Source: Flavobacterium aquaticum
GTDB lineage: Bacteria > Bacteroidota > Bacteroidia > Flavobacteriales > Flavobacteriaceae
Length of the DNA: 64,000 bases
Direction of reading: 5' to 3'
Assembly: GCF_003259835.1 (NCBI RefSeq)
Contig: NZ_QLMI01000005.1
Location: forward strand, 224,270 to 288,269
Below are positions 25,624 through 35,270 of the stretch, piece by piece. The notes under the pieces are model-generated. The model made no database searches. It was not told where the DNA came from and was given only the letters and a program-made list of their open reading frames with translations. Numbering within the stretch: the first letter of the stretch is position 1; each line of letters begins with the position of its first letter. Both the position numbers and the translations under genes were made by a program.

Positions 25624-27093
25624 ATGAGTAATTTTATTAAAAAAGTTTTGGTATTATGTGTGGCTTGTGCAGCAAGTATCGCATGTAAACAGAACGGTGA
25701 CTCAACAACCAACTATGCCGATATTTCAGTTGGTGACGAAATGATTGCAGAATTAACAGCTCCTCCATTTGTGCCAAAACCTGTTGGAGATCGTCCTGCT
25801 AAAAAATTAATAGTAAACATGGAAATCAAAGAAATCGAAGGTGAAATGGCCGACGGTGTTAAGTATGTTTACTGGACTTTTGGAGGTAGTGTTCCAGGAA
25901 GTTTTATTAGAACTAGAGTAGGTGATGAAGTTGAATTTACCTTAAAAAATCACCCAGACAACAAATTACCTCACAACATCGATTTACATGCCGTTACTGG
26001 TCCAGGTGGTGGCGCAGCTTCATCTTTAGTAGCACCAGGACATGAAAAAACTTTTAATTTTAAATGCATCAATCCAGGATTATATGTGTACCACTGTGCT
26101 ACAGCTCCTGTAGGGATGCACATTGCAAACGGAATGTACGGATTAATTTTGGTGGAACCAGAAGGTGGTTTACCTCCAGTAGATAAAGAATACTACGTAA
26201 TGCAAGGTGATTTTTATACGAAAGGAAAATACGGAGAACCTGGAATGCAACCTTTTGACATGACAAAAGCAGTAGACGAACATGCCGATTATGTGGTGTT
26301 TAATGGAAAAGTTGGTGCTTTAACAGGGGACAAAGCTTTAACAGCTAAAGTAGGTGAAACGGTTAGAATTTACATGGGAAATGGTGGACCAAATTTAGTT
26401 TCCTCTTTCCACGTTATTGGAGAAATTTTTGATAAAGTTCACATTGAAGGTGGTGATATGATTAATAAAAATGTTCAAACAACTTTAATTCCTGCCGGTG
26501 GTTCTGCTATTGTGGAGTTTAAAGTAGATGTTCCAGGAACTTTCATTTTAGTAGATCACTCAATCTTCAGAGCGTTCAATAAAGGAGCTTTGGGAATGTT
26601 AAAAGTAGAAGGTGCTGAGAATGCTAAAATTTATTCAGGTACAACCCAAGAAGGAATTTATCATCCAGAAGGTGGAACGATTCAAAACATGCCAAAATCA
26701 GCTAATGGAAAAGATGTTGTGGTAAATAAAACACTTGCACAACAAATTACAGATGGTAAAAATATTTATGGAAGAACTTGTTTCGCTTGTCACCAATCTG
26801 AAGGTCAAGGTATTCCAGCGGCTTTCCCACCATTGTCTAAATCTGATTTCTTAAATGCAGATCCAAATAGAGCTATCAATGCAGTTCTTCACGGATTAAG
26901 TGGCGAAATCACTGTAAATGGTAAAAAATACAATTCTGTAATGACTAGTCAAAACCTTACGGATCAAGAAATTTCAGATGTTTTAACTTATGTATACAAC
27001 AGTTGGGGTAACAATAAAACAAAAGTAACTCCGGAAATGGTTAAAACACAAAGAGCAAAACCAGCTCCAAAAACCAATAAAGATATACACTAA
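25624..27093 (+). CDS. nirK: Copper nitrite reductase fused to cytochrome c
   Basis: 489 residues, a lipoprotein by its N-terminus ([11 protein letters not shown]). Two cupredoxin domains (residues about 60-350) carry the copper ligands: LPHNIDLH (His118 type 1, His123 type 2), [11 protein letters not shown] with Cys158, His157 and His166 then Met171, and VDHSIF with His312 from the second domain. Residues about 365-470 add a class I cytochrome c (CFACH at 386-390). It reduces nitrite to NO in the periplasm, and the tethered haem probably delivers the electron. First gene of nirK-nirV-like-sco-porin. Confidence 0.95.
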   Translation: MSNFIKKVLVLCVACAASIACKQNGDSTTNYADISVGDEMIAELTAPPFVPKPVGDRPAKKLIVNMEIKEIEGEMADGVKYVYWTFGGSVPGSFIRTRVGDEVEFTLKNHPDNKLPHNIDLHAVTGPGGGAASSLVAPGHEKTFNFKCINPGLYVYHCATAPVGMHIANGMYGLILVEPEGGLPPVDKEYYVMQGDFYTKGKYGEPGMQPFDMTKAVDEHADYVVFNGKVGALTGDKALTAKVGETVRIYMGNGGPNLVSSFHVIGEIFDKVHIEGGDMINKNVQTTLIPAGGSAIVEFKVDVPGTFILVDHSIFRAFNKGALGMLKVEGAENAKIYSGTTQEGIYHPEGGTIQNMPKSANGKDVVVNKTLAQQITDGKNIYGRTCFACHQSEGQGIPAAFPPLSKSDFLNADPNRAINAVLHGLSGEITVNGKKYNSVMTSQNLTDQEISDVLTYVYNSWGNNKTKVTPEMVKTQRAKPAPKTNKDIH

Positions 27094-27110
27094 CACATTT
27101 TAAATTAATC

Positions 27111-27896
27111 ATGGAAACTCAATTTATAAAACGATTTCACTACTGCCTAATTTTATTATTTTGGGTTTCCATTTCTCTTTCTCAGGTGCCCAAAGATATG
27201 GTAACCATTGGAGCAGGAAGTTACGTTCCGTTATATGGAACAACAGATAAGAAACCAGTGAACATCAAATCTTTTTTGTTGGATGTGTATCCGGTAACGA
27301 ATCAACAATATTTAGAATTTTTGAAAAAAAATCCGAACTACAGAAAATCAAAAATCAAACGCCTATTTGCCAATACAACTTATTTATCAGAGTGGAGTAG
27401 CGATTTAAGTTTCGGACAATTAAATCCAAATGCGCCTGTAACTAACGTTTCTTGGTTTTCAGCTAAAGAATACTGCGAATGTCAAGGTAAAAGATTAGCC
27501 ACTTTAGATGAATGGGAATATGTAGCCATGGCCGATGAAAAACGAAAAGACGCTCGTTCAAGAGAAGAATTCAATAAATACATCTTGAGTTGGTACGAAA
27601 AAAACAAAACTTATAACAATTCCGTAGGGAAAACATTTAAGAATTACTGGGGTGTTTACGATATGCACGGTTTGGTTTGGGAATGGACTTTCGATTTCAA
27701 TAGCATTTTTTTATCAGGAGAATCTAGAAAAGATAAAGATACCGATAAAGATTTGTTTTGCGGAAGCGGTTCTGTCAATGCCACCGATTTAATGAATTAT
27801 GCCGCTTTTATGCGTTACGCTTTCAGAGGCAGTATAAAAGCAAACTATACTACAAAAAATTTAGGTTTCCGATGTGCCAAAAACATCGCTAATTGA
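27111..27896 (+). CDS. nirV: NirV-like formylglycine-generating-enzyme family protein
   Basis: 261 residues with a signal peptide (VSISLSQ). It has the SUMF1/FGE-sulfatase fold: MVTIGAGSYVPLYG, VYPVTNQQYLEFL, NAPVTNVSWFSAKEYCECQGKRLATLDEWEYVA, and the C-terminal MRYAFRGS and NLGFRCAKN. NirV, of this family, accompanies nirK in many denitrifiers, and the gene is 17 bp behind nirK here. Its precise role in nitrite reductase maturation is not established. No obvious paired active-site Cys motif of true FGE is present. Confidence 0.85.
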   Translation: METQFIKRFHYCLILLFWVSISLSQVPKDMVTIGAGSYVPLYGTTDKKPVNIKSFLLDVYPVTNQQYLEFLKKNPNYRKSKIKRLFANTTYLSEWSSDLSFGQLNPNAPVTNVSWFSAKEYCECQGKRLATLDEWEYVAMADEKRKDARSREEFNKYILSWYEKNKTYNNSVGKTFKNYWGVYDMHGLVWEWTFDFNSIFLSGESRKDKDTDKDLFCGSGSVNATDLMNYAAFMRYAFRGSIKANYTTKNLGFRCAKNIAN

Positions 27897-27919
27897 GTTT
27901 TCAATTAAAAAATTGAGTC

Positions 27920-28510
27920 ATGAAAAAGATAATTTTATTCGTAATTGCTTCCCTTTTATTAATCGGATGCAATTCAAAAGAGGAAAAACAAGACATAAAA
28001 GATAAACCAATAACCGATTTATCAATTTACAACTTGCCTGAAAAATGGACCAATCAAGACGGAAAAGATATTGAATTGAAAGAATTAAGAGGAAAAGTTC
28101 TTGTTATGGTGATGATTTACACTTCATGTAAAGCGGCTTGTCCAAGATTAGTTGCTGATATGCGAAATATTGAAGCCAAAATCCCAGAAAAATACAAAGA
28201 CAAAGTCCAATTGGTTTTAGTAAGTATTGATCCAACGGTTGATACTCCAAAACGATTAAAAGATTTCTCTATCGAAAATAAAATGACAGGAAATCAATGG
28301 GTTTTCTTGCGTTCAAATGAAGAAAACACCAGAGAATTTGCAGCAGTTCTAGCCGTAAATTATAAAAAAATATCTCCGATAGATTTCTCACATTCCAATA
28401 TCATTAGTGTATTTAATGCAGAAGGTGAACTAGCATTCCAACAAGAAGGCTTAGGGGTTAGTTACGATAAAACGGTTTCAAAAATCAAAGATGAAGCGGC
28501 AAAAATATAG
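27920..28510 (+). CDS. SCO1/SenC-type copper chaperone lipoprotein
   Basis: 196 residues with lipobox LLIGCNSKE. Thioredoxin fold with the Sco copper motif YTSCKAACP (CxxxC) and the distal His in DFSHSN. Sco proteins load copper into CuA and related sites. Lying 23 bp after the NirV-like gene, it probably helps metallate NirK or NosZ. Confidence 0.92.
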   Translation: MKKIILFVIASLLLIGCNSKEEKQDIKDKPITDLSIYNLPEKWTNQDGKDIELKELRGKVLVMVMIYTSCKAACPRLVADMRNIEAKIPEKYKDKVQLVLVSIDPTVDTPKRLKDFSIENKMTGNQWVFLRSNEENTREFAAVLAVNYKKISPIDFSHSNIISVFNAEGELAFQQEGLGVSYDKTVSKIKDEAAKI

Positions 28511-28538
28511 TAGTGGCTTCCCAAAAAATCAATACAAC

Positions 28539-29816
28539 ATGAAACTTCAAAATAAAATGTTAGTTGCGGTTGCTTTTGCAATTTCAACTGTAGGTTCTTT
28601 TGCTCAAGAGTTAGATGTCAACCTACAAATACGACCTCGTTTTGAATACCGAAATGGTTTCAAAGAATTAATGAAAGACGATTTTTATCCCACTTCATTT
28701 GTTTCCCAACGCTCAAGAATGAATTTTTTTTACAAACAAGAAAAATTTAAAGCCAATGTATCGTTTCAAAACGTAAAAGTTTGGGGTGATGTGGCTACAA
28801 CTTCTCCGTCGGATAAAAACGGAGTAGCGTTATTCGAATCTTGGATTTCGTATGATTTCAATACGAATTGGACAGCAAAATTCGGTCGACAAGTACTTTC
28901 TTATGATAATCAAAGAATTATGGGCGGAATCGATTGGTTGCAACAAGGTCAAAGTCACGATGCAGTTTTGATTACCAATAAGAAAAATGGCTACCAATTG
29001 GATTTCGGAGCAGCGTTAAATAATAACAACGAAGCCTTATACGAATCTGCTTATGTGACGAACTATAAAAACATGCAGTTCATTTGGTTCAACCAAAAAT
29101 TTTCAAAACTAAGTTTAAGCTTTTTAGCATTGAATAATGGCTACCAATATGAAAATTTGGTAGAAAATAAATTTCAAGTTGCCTATTTACAAACTCTCGG
29201 AACTTATGGAAAATGGGATGCTTCAAAATTTTATGGTGATTTCGGTTTGTATGCTCAAACAGGTGAAGCTGCCATCACTAATGATAAAGTTGCTGTTGGT
29301 GCGTATTATGCGGGATTTAATTTGGGATATAAATTCACCAATCCTTTCAAAGCCGAATTAGGTTTCGAATATTTATCTGGAAAAGATCAAAATGATACCG
29401 ATACTAAAATAAAATCGTTCACGCCTTTATTTGGAACCAATCATGGATTCAATGGTTTAATGGATTATTTCTACGTTGGGAATCATAAAAATTCGGTTGG
29501 ATTACAAGATTTTTATACCAAATTTATTTACGACAAGAATAAATGGCAAGTAACGTTAGCTCCACATCTTTTTTATAGTGCTACTTCAGTTTACAACATG
29601 GCTACTTTAGAAGAACAAGATAGCTATTTAGGTACAGAAATCGATTTAACAGCTATTTATAAAATGGATAAAAACTTTGTAATTTCTGGAGGTGTTTCAA
29701 AAATGTTTGCTAGCAACACTATGGAAATTTTAAAAGGTGGAAATAACAACAATTGTAACAATTGGGCATGGGTAATGGTTTCATTTAATCCGCAATTGTT
29801 TACCTACAAAAAATAG
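28539..29816 (+). CDS. Alginate-export-type outer-membrane porin
   Basis: 425 residues from the ATG at 28539; a start at 28491 is possible in the frame but lies inside sco and precedes the signal peptide, so it is rejected. Signal peptide STVGSFAQ, then a beta-barrel of the Alginate_exp family (LQIRPRFEYRNGFKELMK, FKANVSFQNVKVWGD, KFGRQVLSYDNQRIMGGIDW). Last gene of the nirK operon. It may admit nitrite or another anion to the periplasm; that is inference from context. Confidence 0.85.
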   Translation: MKLQNKMLVAVAFAISTVGSFAQELDVNLQIRPRFEYRNGFKELMKDDFYPTSFVSQRSRMNFFYKQEKFKANVSFQNVKVWGDVATTSPSDKNGVALFESWISYDFNTNWTAKFGRQVLSYDNQRIMGGIDWLQQGQSHDAVLITNKKNGYQLDFGAALNNNNEALYESAYVTNYKNMQFIWFNQKFSKLSLSFLALNNGYQYENLVENKFQVAYLQTLGTYGKWDASKFYGDFGLYAQTGEAAITNDKVAVGAYYAGFNLGYKFTNPFKAELGFEYLSGKDQNDTDTKIKSFTPLFGTNHGFNGLMDYFYVGNHKNSVGLQDFYTKFIYDKNKWQVTLAPHLFYSATSVYNMATLEEQDSYLGTEIDLTAIYKMDKNFVISGGVSKMFASNTMEILKGGNNNNCNNWAWVMVSFNPQLFTYKK

Positions 29817-29844
29817 ATTAATTATAAATGGGTTATTTTTAATT

Positions 29845-29924
29845 AAAAAAGGACTGCTAATTATTTTAGCAGTCCTTTTACTTTAAAAAGAGTCGCTCTG
29901 TTTACCAAAACGACTCCGTTTAAA
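29845..29924. terminator. Two consecutive hairpin terminators
   Basis: Stem AAAAGGACTGCTAA / TTAGCAGTCCTTTT (29846-29880), then a second hairpin CTTTAAAAAGAGTCG / CGACTCCGTTTAAAG (29881-29924). They separate the convergent porin and ric genes. Confidence 0.8.
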
Positions 29925-29936
29925 GAACCTAATTAA

Positions 29937-30659
29937 CTAATAAAACTTATCTTGTAAAACAATGGCACTTGGAAACAAAATATTATTTTCTAAATGAATG
30001 TGCGCATGTAAATCCGCTTCAAATTCTTGTAACATTTGATAAGTTACTTTGTAAGTGTTGCAAGCATCAGCTGGCGGTGTATAATTGTTTGATAATTCTA
30101 CAATTTTTTCAAATCGTTCACCTTCATTTTCATGTTCTTCCATCATCATCGCAATAGGATTGGCCACAGAACCAAATCCGGGATTGTTGATTGGAGTATT
30201 ATTTCGATTAGCTTCTACCATTTTTTTGATAAAAGGAAACAGAATTAACTCTTCTTTTTTCATGTGTTGCGTTAATTCGTCGGCGCTTCTTTTGAATAGT
30301 TTTTTAATTTCAAAAAGTTCTGGATGTTGAGCACCGTGAACTTGTTCCAATTTAAGTAAAAACGATAGTAATTGTGGAATTTTTTCTTCCACATAACGAT
30401 GGTGTTTTTTCTCAATATAATCAATCAACAAATCCAATTCCCAAGATTTAAAATCGATTCCTTGACTGTTGTTGTTTGCCGTAACACGTTCTAATTCGTC
30501 TAAAAGCGCATATTTATCAATGCCTTTTTTTGCACATACTTCATCGATTGTTCGGTTTCCTTTACAACAAAAATCGATACCTAACTGACTGAAAACACCC
30601 GCAGTTCTGTAATCATCTGCTACTATGTTTCCCACTGTTTTGTTTGAATCTATAACCAT
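29937..30659 (-). CDS. ric: Di-iron Fe-S-cluster repair protein (Ric/ScdA/YtfE)
   Basis: 240 residues. The N-terminal ScdA domain (KTVGNIVADDYRTAGVFSQL, DFCCKGNRTIDEVC) is followed by a hemerythrin-like di-iron domain with repeated His and Glu (YIEKKHHRYVEEKIP, EQVHGAQHPEL, HMKKEELILFPFI, MMMEEHENEG, HIHLENNILFP). It repairs Fe-S clusters damaged by NO or oxidants. It is divergent from norC and shares one Crp/Fnr box with it, so it should rise together with NO reduction. Confidence 0.95.
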   Translation of the reverse strand: MVIDSNKTVGNIVADDYRTAGVFSQLGIDFCCKGNRTIDEVCAKKGIDKYALLDELERVTANNNSQGIDFKSWELDLLIDYIEKKHHRYVEEKIPQLLSFLLKLEQVHGAQHPELFEIKKLFKRSADELTQHMKKEELILFPFIKKMVEANRNNTPINNPGFGSVANPIAMMMEEHENEGERFEKIVELSNNYTPPADACNTYKVTYQMLQEFEADLHAHIHLENNILFPSAIVLQDKFY

Positions 30660-30680
30660 ATTTTTATATTTAATTTAATA

Positions 30681-30698
30681 AAAGACAAATTTATCCTT
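30681..30698 (-). promoter_or_regulatory. Candidate Rrf2-type operator at ric
   Basis: AAAGAC-N6-ATCCTT, an imperfect copy of the AAAGGA-N8-TCCTTT motif, overlaps the ric -7 box (TAAATTTG on the minus strand, 30693-30686). Confidence 0.4.
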
Positions 30699-30715
30699 AA
30701 TTTAATTTCTATTGT

Positions 30716-30729
30716 ATGATTTGAATCAT
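30716..30729. promoter_or_regulatory. Divergent Crp/Fnr-type operator for ric and norC
   Basis: ATGAT-TTGA-ATCAT. The centre is 29.5 bp from the ric -7 box (TAAATTTG, minus strand) and 29.5 bp from the norC -7-like box (TTATTTTG, 30752-30759), so one box can activate both directions. Confidence 0.75.
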
Positions 30730-30766
30730 AACGAATGTTTTTTTTTGGCAGTTATTTTGTATTTAA

Positions 30767-30790
30767 TTAAAGGATAAAAACATCCTTTAT
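30767..30790 (+). promoter_or_regulatory. Candidate Rrf2-type operator at norC
   Basis: TAAAGGAT-N6-ATCCTTTA with perfect 8-bp arms, placed just downstream of the expected norC transcript start. A block by a bound repressor is the natural reading. Confidence 0.6.
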
Positions 30791-30813
30791 AATTTCTAAC
30801 TAATATCTAAAAT

Positions 30814-31245
30814 ATGTTATCAAAATCACAAGCACGAGCATTTTTTTTAGGTGGAACCGTAGTAACGTTTTTAGTCTTTATCGGCTTAACTATTTACTCG
30901 TTCATGCCTAAAAATGATCAAACTTATCATGATAAGATTGATGCAAAAGTTATTCGAGGAAAAGAAATCTGGGAATCGAATAATTGTATGGGTTGTCATA
31001 CCATACTTGGAGAAGGAGGCTACTATGCTCCAGAACTTACTAAAGTAATCGAAAGAAGAGGAGAAGGCTATGTAAAAGCCGTTTTACAATCGCCAGTTCC
31101 TTGGGGACCAAAAGGCAGAAAAATGGTAAAATACGAAATGAACGATGCCGATGCCGAAGCCATGATTGCTTACTTCAAATGGATTGGAAATATTGATTTG
31201 AATGGTTTTGACCGCGTGGTTTCACCTTTAGCTAAAGACAAATAA
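30814..31245 (+). CDS. norC: Nitric oxide reductase cytochrome c subunit
   Basis: 143 residues: one N-terminal transmembrane anchor (AFFLGGTVVTFLVFIGLTIY), then a periplasmic cytochrome c with CMGCHTILGEGGYYAPEL (CxxCH) and an axial Met in KMVKYEM. NorC passes electrons from periplasmic cytochromes to NorB. 16 bp before norB. Driven by the shared ric/norC operator. Confidence 0.96.
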   Translation: MLSKSQARAFFLGGTVVTFLVFIGLTIYSFMPKNDQTYHDKIDAKVIRGKEIWESNNCMGCHTILGEGGYYAPELTKVIERRGEGYVKAVLQSPVPWGPKGRKMVKYEMNDADAEAMIAYFKWIGNIDLNGFDRVVSPLAKDK

Positions 31246-31261
31246 TCCAAAATATAGAGTT

Positions 31262-32596
31262 ATGAAATATAAATCACAAAAAGTAGCGTATTGGTTCTTT
31301 GGATTATGCATGTTATTATTTGCATTACAAATTATCTATGGTTTTATTATGGGCTTTGCCCGAATTGGAATGGATGGTCTTCACGATTTTATTCCGTTCA
31401 ATACAGCAAGAGCTGTTCACACGAATTTATTAGTAGTTTGGTTATTAACCGGTTTTATGGGAGCCGCTTATTATATCATTCCTGAAGAAGCGCAAAGAGA
31501 ATTAGTCAATGTAAAATTGGCTTATGTACAGTTGATTTCCTTGGCGGTTGTCGGCGTTTTAGCAATCGTTGGGTATCACTTTAATATTTGGGAAGGTAGA
31601 AAATTCCTTGAAATTCCAAGAGAATTAGATGTTTTAGTTGTAATCAATGTCTTACTGTTCTTAGGATTAATCCTCACCACTTTATACAAAGCAGAAAGAC
31701 GAACCACAACTTCATTAGTTTTAACAATGGGATTGGTTTTCGCAGCATTATTATACTTACCTGGTATGATTTGGTTCGATAGCCAAGTTACCGATTCATT
31801 CTTCCGTTGGTGGGTAGTGCATTTATGGGTTGAAGGTGTATGGGAACTAATCATGGGAGGTATTTTATCATACTTATTAATCAAACTTACTGGTGTTGAC
31901 CGAGAAGTTATTGAGAAATGGTTATACGTAATTGTTGGTTTGACATTCCTTTCAGGTTTATTAGGAACAGGTCACCATTACTACTACATCGGAGTGAATA
32001 AAATTTGGTTAATCGTAGGTGGAATTTTCTCTGCACTAGAACCATTAGCGTTCTTAGCAATGGCATTATTTGCAGTGTACATGTACCGAAAAGGAGAAAA
32101 ATCACATCCAAACAAAATTGCGTTATTCTGGACGATCGGTGCTTCTATTGTATCTTTCATTGGAGCTGGATTGTTAGGATTTGCGCACACTTTACCACAA
32201 ACCAACATTTATACTCACGGAACTTTAGTAACAGCAATGCACGGTCACTACGCTTTCTGGGGCGCTTACGCGATGATTGTTTTAGCGATTATTAGCTATG
32301 CTTTACCAAACATTACTGGAAGAAAATTATACGACAGCACAAGAGGTCACATGGCATTTTGGTTGTCTAATATCGGAATGTTAGGAATGACAGTAGCTTT
32401 CGGTGTAGCAGGTGTTGCCCAAGTGTACATGGAACGTAAAATGAAAATGGATTTTATGGATGTTCAAAACGAAATCAGTATTCACTTTGTCGTATTGTTG
32501 CTTTGTGCTACATTATTTACAACCGGAATTACCTTATACATTTTAGAGTTTATCAAATACGGTAAACCTACAGATGAAGCTCTTATAAAAGAATAG
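31262..32596 (+). CDS. norB: Nitric oxide reductase catalytic subunit
   Basis: 444 residues, 12 transmembrane helices, haem-copper oxidase family. It reduces 2 NO to N2O at a haem b3/FeB centre. Ligands are in place: His53 and His329 for low-spin haem b, His327 for haem b3, and His187, His238, His239 with Glu191 for FeB (VVHLWVEGVWE, LGTGHHYYYIG, TAMHGHYAFWG). The cytochrome c-dependent (cNOR) type follows from the NorC partner. It is the reference for judging the odd paralogue at 53.6 kb. Confidence 0.97.
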   Translation: MKYKSQKVAYWFFGLCMLLFALQIIYGFIMGFARIGMDGLHDFIPFNTARAVHTNLLVVWLLTGFMGAAYYIIPEEAQRELVNVKLAYVQLISLAVVGVLAIVGYHFNIWEGRKFLEIPRELDVLVVINVLLFLGLILTTLYKAERRTTTSLVLTMGLVFAALLYLPGMIWFDSQVTDSFFRWWVVHLWVEGVWELIMGGILSYLLIKLTGVDREVIEKWLYVIVGLTFLSGLLGTGHHYYYIGVNKIWLIVGGIFSALEPLAFLAMALFAVYMYRKGEKSHPNKIALFWTIGASIVSFIGAGLLGFAHTLPQTNIYTHGTLVTAMHGHYAFWGAYAMIVLAIISYALPNITGRKLYDSTRGHMAFWLSNIGMLGMTVAFGVAGVAQVYMERKMKMDFMDVQNEISIHFVVLLLCATLFTTGITLYILEFIKYGKPTDEALIKE

Positions 32597-32636
32597 TTAT
32601 TAATTATTTTAGGTTAGAATTATACAATTAATAACC

Positions 32637-32690
32637 AGCCGAGACCAATTGCTCAGAGTTGTCGCTGCCCGCTTTTGGTTTCGGTTTTTT
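32637..32690 (+). terminator. Hairpin between norB and norQ (partial terminator)
   Basis: Stem CCGAGACCA (32639-32647) / TGGTTTCGG (32676-32684) followed by six T. It splits norCB from norQD and the following genes in the same direction, so it may lower their expression. Confidence 0.5.
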
Positions 32691-32705
32691 CAAAAATAAA
32701 TTGCC

Positions 32706-33491
32706 ATGATAGTAGCAGAAAAAACCATATTTTATAAAGCAGTAGGTTCAGAAATTGAAATTTTCAATCAAATCAACCAATTGCGCTTACCTTTATTATT
32801 AAAAGGTCCAACAGGCTCTGGAAAGTCCCGTTTTATCGAATATATGGCGAATGAAGTTAACAAAACATTAGTCACCGTAAGTTGTCACGAAGAAACTTCA
32901 GCAACCGATTTAATTGGACGCTTCATTATCAAAGGAGCCGAAACCATTTGGATTGACGGACCTTTATCCATAGCTGTAAAAAACGGTTACATTTTATATT
33001 TAGATGAGGTTGCCGAAGCACGTCCAGATGTCATCGTAGCCATTCACTCCTTAACCGATCACAGAAGAGAACTTTTCATTGATAAATTAGGAGAAACCAT
33101 CAAAGCGCATCCTGATTTTCTATTAGTTGCTTCATTTAATCCAGGATATCAAAAAGGATTTAAAGAATTGAAACCTTCTACTCGTCAACGATTTGTTGCA
33201 CTTTCATTCGATTATCCAAATCCAAAAATCGAAGCCGAAATTTTAATTAATGAAACCGGAATTCAAGCAGATATCGCTCAAAAGTTAGTCGCAATCGGAA
33301 CAAAAATTAGAAATCTTACCGAGTTAGGGCTAACCGAAACTGTTTCCACCCGTTTATTAGTGGACGCCGCGAAACTTATCAATAACGGATTACCAAAACG
33401 ATTAGCCGTTCACGTTGCCGTTGTTGAACCTTTAACAGATGAGCAAGAAACCATTCAAGCTTTAAACGATTTGTGCGATTTAATGATTTAA
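32706..33491 (+). CDS. norQ: NorQ/CbbQ-type AAA+ ATPase
   Basis: 261 residues. MoxR-class AAA+ with Walker A GPTGSGKS (residues 34-41), Walker B YILYLDEVAE, sensor 1 VASFNPGY and arginine finger region STRQRF. With NorD it assembles or activates NorCB, probably by inserting FeB. 11 bp before norD. Confidence 0.95.
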   Translation: MIVAEKTIFYKAVGSEIEIFNQINQLRLPLLLKGPTGSGKSRFIEYMANEVNKTLVTVSCHEETSATDLIGRFIIKGAETIWIDGPLSIAVKNGYILYLDEVAEARPDVIVAIHSLTDHRRELFIDKLGETIKAHPDFLLVASFNPGYQKGFKELKPSTRQRFVALSFDYPNPKIEAEILINETGIQADIAQKLVAIGTKIRNLTELGLTETVSTRLLVDAAKLINNGLPKRLAVHVAVVEPLTDEQETIQALNDLCDLMI

Positions 33492-33502
33492 AGATTTGAG
33501 AT

Positions 33503-35269
33503 ATGGGCTTAGAATTAGACGAAATTATCTATAAAAAAGTACTCAAGTACTTTAAAAATAAACGACTCAATGATGCCGAAATTCTGAGCCGTCAAATCAA
33601 CTTATCTGACATCAAACCGCGATTGACGCTTTTTGCGAGAGCGATTTGTGGTGCGCCAATCGATATTTTTCCAGCCGAACGAGAAGGCGGTTACAAAAAC
33701 AAAAACTTTTTTCTTCCAATAAATTGTTCACTTTTCCCAACAAAAGAAGAAAATCTGAAATTCTATTTTTTCAGAACGGTGTATTTGAGCATTCAAAAAC
33801 AACTGAATTTCAATTGGGATAACCAAGATAATTCAACTGAACTTTCTTTAGAAAAAGCTTTTGAAACAGCGCCATTAGTCATTGGAAAAATGTTTGAAAA
33901 TTATCCATCTATGCAAGAGTTTTATTATGATGCGGTACCAAAATTACCCGTTAATAAAAAAGACCAATCTATTGATTATTCTTGGTTGTATGGAAAGTGG
34001 ATGAAAAACACACCCGAAATTGAATCCGAAAATGTATTGCAAAATTTCGATGACAATACTAAAAAAATAAAAAACAATGTCGTAGCCGAAACCACACTTC
34101 ATGCGAAAGCCGTTGAAGAAATTGAATCGCTTACTATCGACAAAAAACAACAAGAAGATTATGTGTTAATGCACAGTTTTGAGAAAATTGAAACTGTAGA
34201 AGAATTCAACGGAAATTGGCGCGATTTTGATGGAAAAGACGATTTAAAAGACCATCAAGAAGCCTTGGAAGAAATGAACATGAAGTTTACGGTTCGTGTG
34301 GATGATATGGTACATTCTGTATATCAAGCCGATTTTGTTGAAAATACTTCCATTGCCGAAAGTGCTGAGGTAGATGAAAAAGGCTTTCATTTAAAATATG
34401 ATGAGTGGGATTTCAAAAAACGAAATTACTTGACTAATTTCTGTAAAGTGTATCCAAAAACCCAACTCAAAACTCACGAGACTTATTATAAAAATACGAT
34501 GGCGAAGTACAAAACCACTTTAAATGGTTTACGAAAAATGCTTACCAGCGTAAATAATAAAATGCAACAACAACGAAGACAATTACAAGGTGACGCTTTC
34601 GATTTAGACGCGTTAACCGATTTATATACCGACATTCATTCTGGAAAATCGCCAGACGAACGCATTTATTTATCTCAAAGAAAGAAAAACAAAGACATTG
34701 CGATTTTAGTTTTGTTAGATATTAGTCTTTCAAGCGATGGTTATGCCGCAGGAAATCGAGTGATTGATGTAGAAAAAGAAGTTTCCATTTTATTTGGCGA
34801 AATTCTGCACGAGTTCGACATTGATTTTGCGATTGACGGATTTTATTCCAAAACCAGAAATTTCACGACTTATCTCACTTTGAAAGATTTCAACGAAAGT
34901 TGGAACAAAGCCAAACATAAAATTGGAGCTGTTGAGCCTAATGGTTATACTCGAATTGGTCCCGCATTACGTCACGCTGGCGCACGAATGGATCAATTGG
35001 ATGCCAAAAACAAATGGATTATCGTGCTTTCAGATGGAAAACCAAACGATTACGATAAATATGAAGGACAACACGGCATTCAAGATATCAAACAAGCGTT
35101 GCGAGAATTAAATGAACGAAAAATCAATTCGTATGCCTTAGCCATTGAAGCGCAAGCCAAATATTATTTACCGCAAATGTTCGGTCAAAATCATTATCAA
35201 ATATTAACGTCTCCTGAAGCTTTACTAAAATCATTGGTAAAACTGTACGAGAAAATCAAACATCAATAA
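33503..35269 (+). CDS. norD: NorD, von Willebrand factor A protein
   Basis: 588 residues. The C-terminal VWA domain starts near residue 400, with the MIDAS motif LLDISLSSDG and a later LSDGKPNDYDKY. The long N-terminal part is family-specific and highly charged. Works with NorQ as an insertase for non-haem iron in nitric oxide reductase. Next gene follows after 1 bp. Confidence 0.94.
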   Translation: MGLELDEIIYKKVLKYFKNKRLNDAEILSRQINLSDIKPRLTLFARAICGAPIDIFPAEREGGYKNKNFFLPINCSLFPTKEENLKFYFFRTVYLSIQKQLNFNWDNQDNSTELSLEKAFETAPLVIGKMFENYPSMQEFYYDAVPKLPVNKKDQSIDYSWLYGKWMKNTPEIESENVLQNFDDNTKKIKNNVVAETTLHAKAVEEIESLTIDKKQQEDYVLMHSFEKIETVEEFNGNWRDFDGKDDLKDHQEALEEMNMKFTVRVDDMVHSVYQADFVENTSIAESAEVDEKGFHLKYDEWDFKKRNYLTNFCKVYPKTQLKTHETYYKNTMAKYKTTLNGLRKMLTSVNNKMQQQRRQLQGDAFDLDALTDLYTDIHSGKSPDERIYLSQRKKNKDIAILVLLDISLSSDGYAAGNRVIDVEKEVSILFGEILHEFDIDFAIDGFYSKTRNFTTYLTLKDFNESWNKAKHKIGAVEPNGYTRIGPALRHAGARMDQLDAKNKWIIVLSDGKPNDYDKYEGQHGIQDIKQALRELNERKINSYALAIEAQAKYYLPQMFGQNHYQILTSPEALLKSLVKLYEKIKHQ

Positions 35270-35270
35270 A

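Noticed and set aside
31908..32295. Several ORFs of 67-96 residues within norB
   Set aside because: They are in other frames of a gene with all catalytic residues in place.
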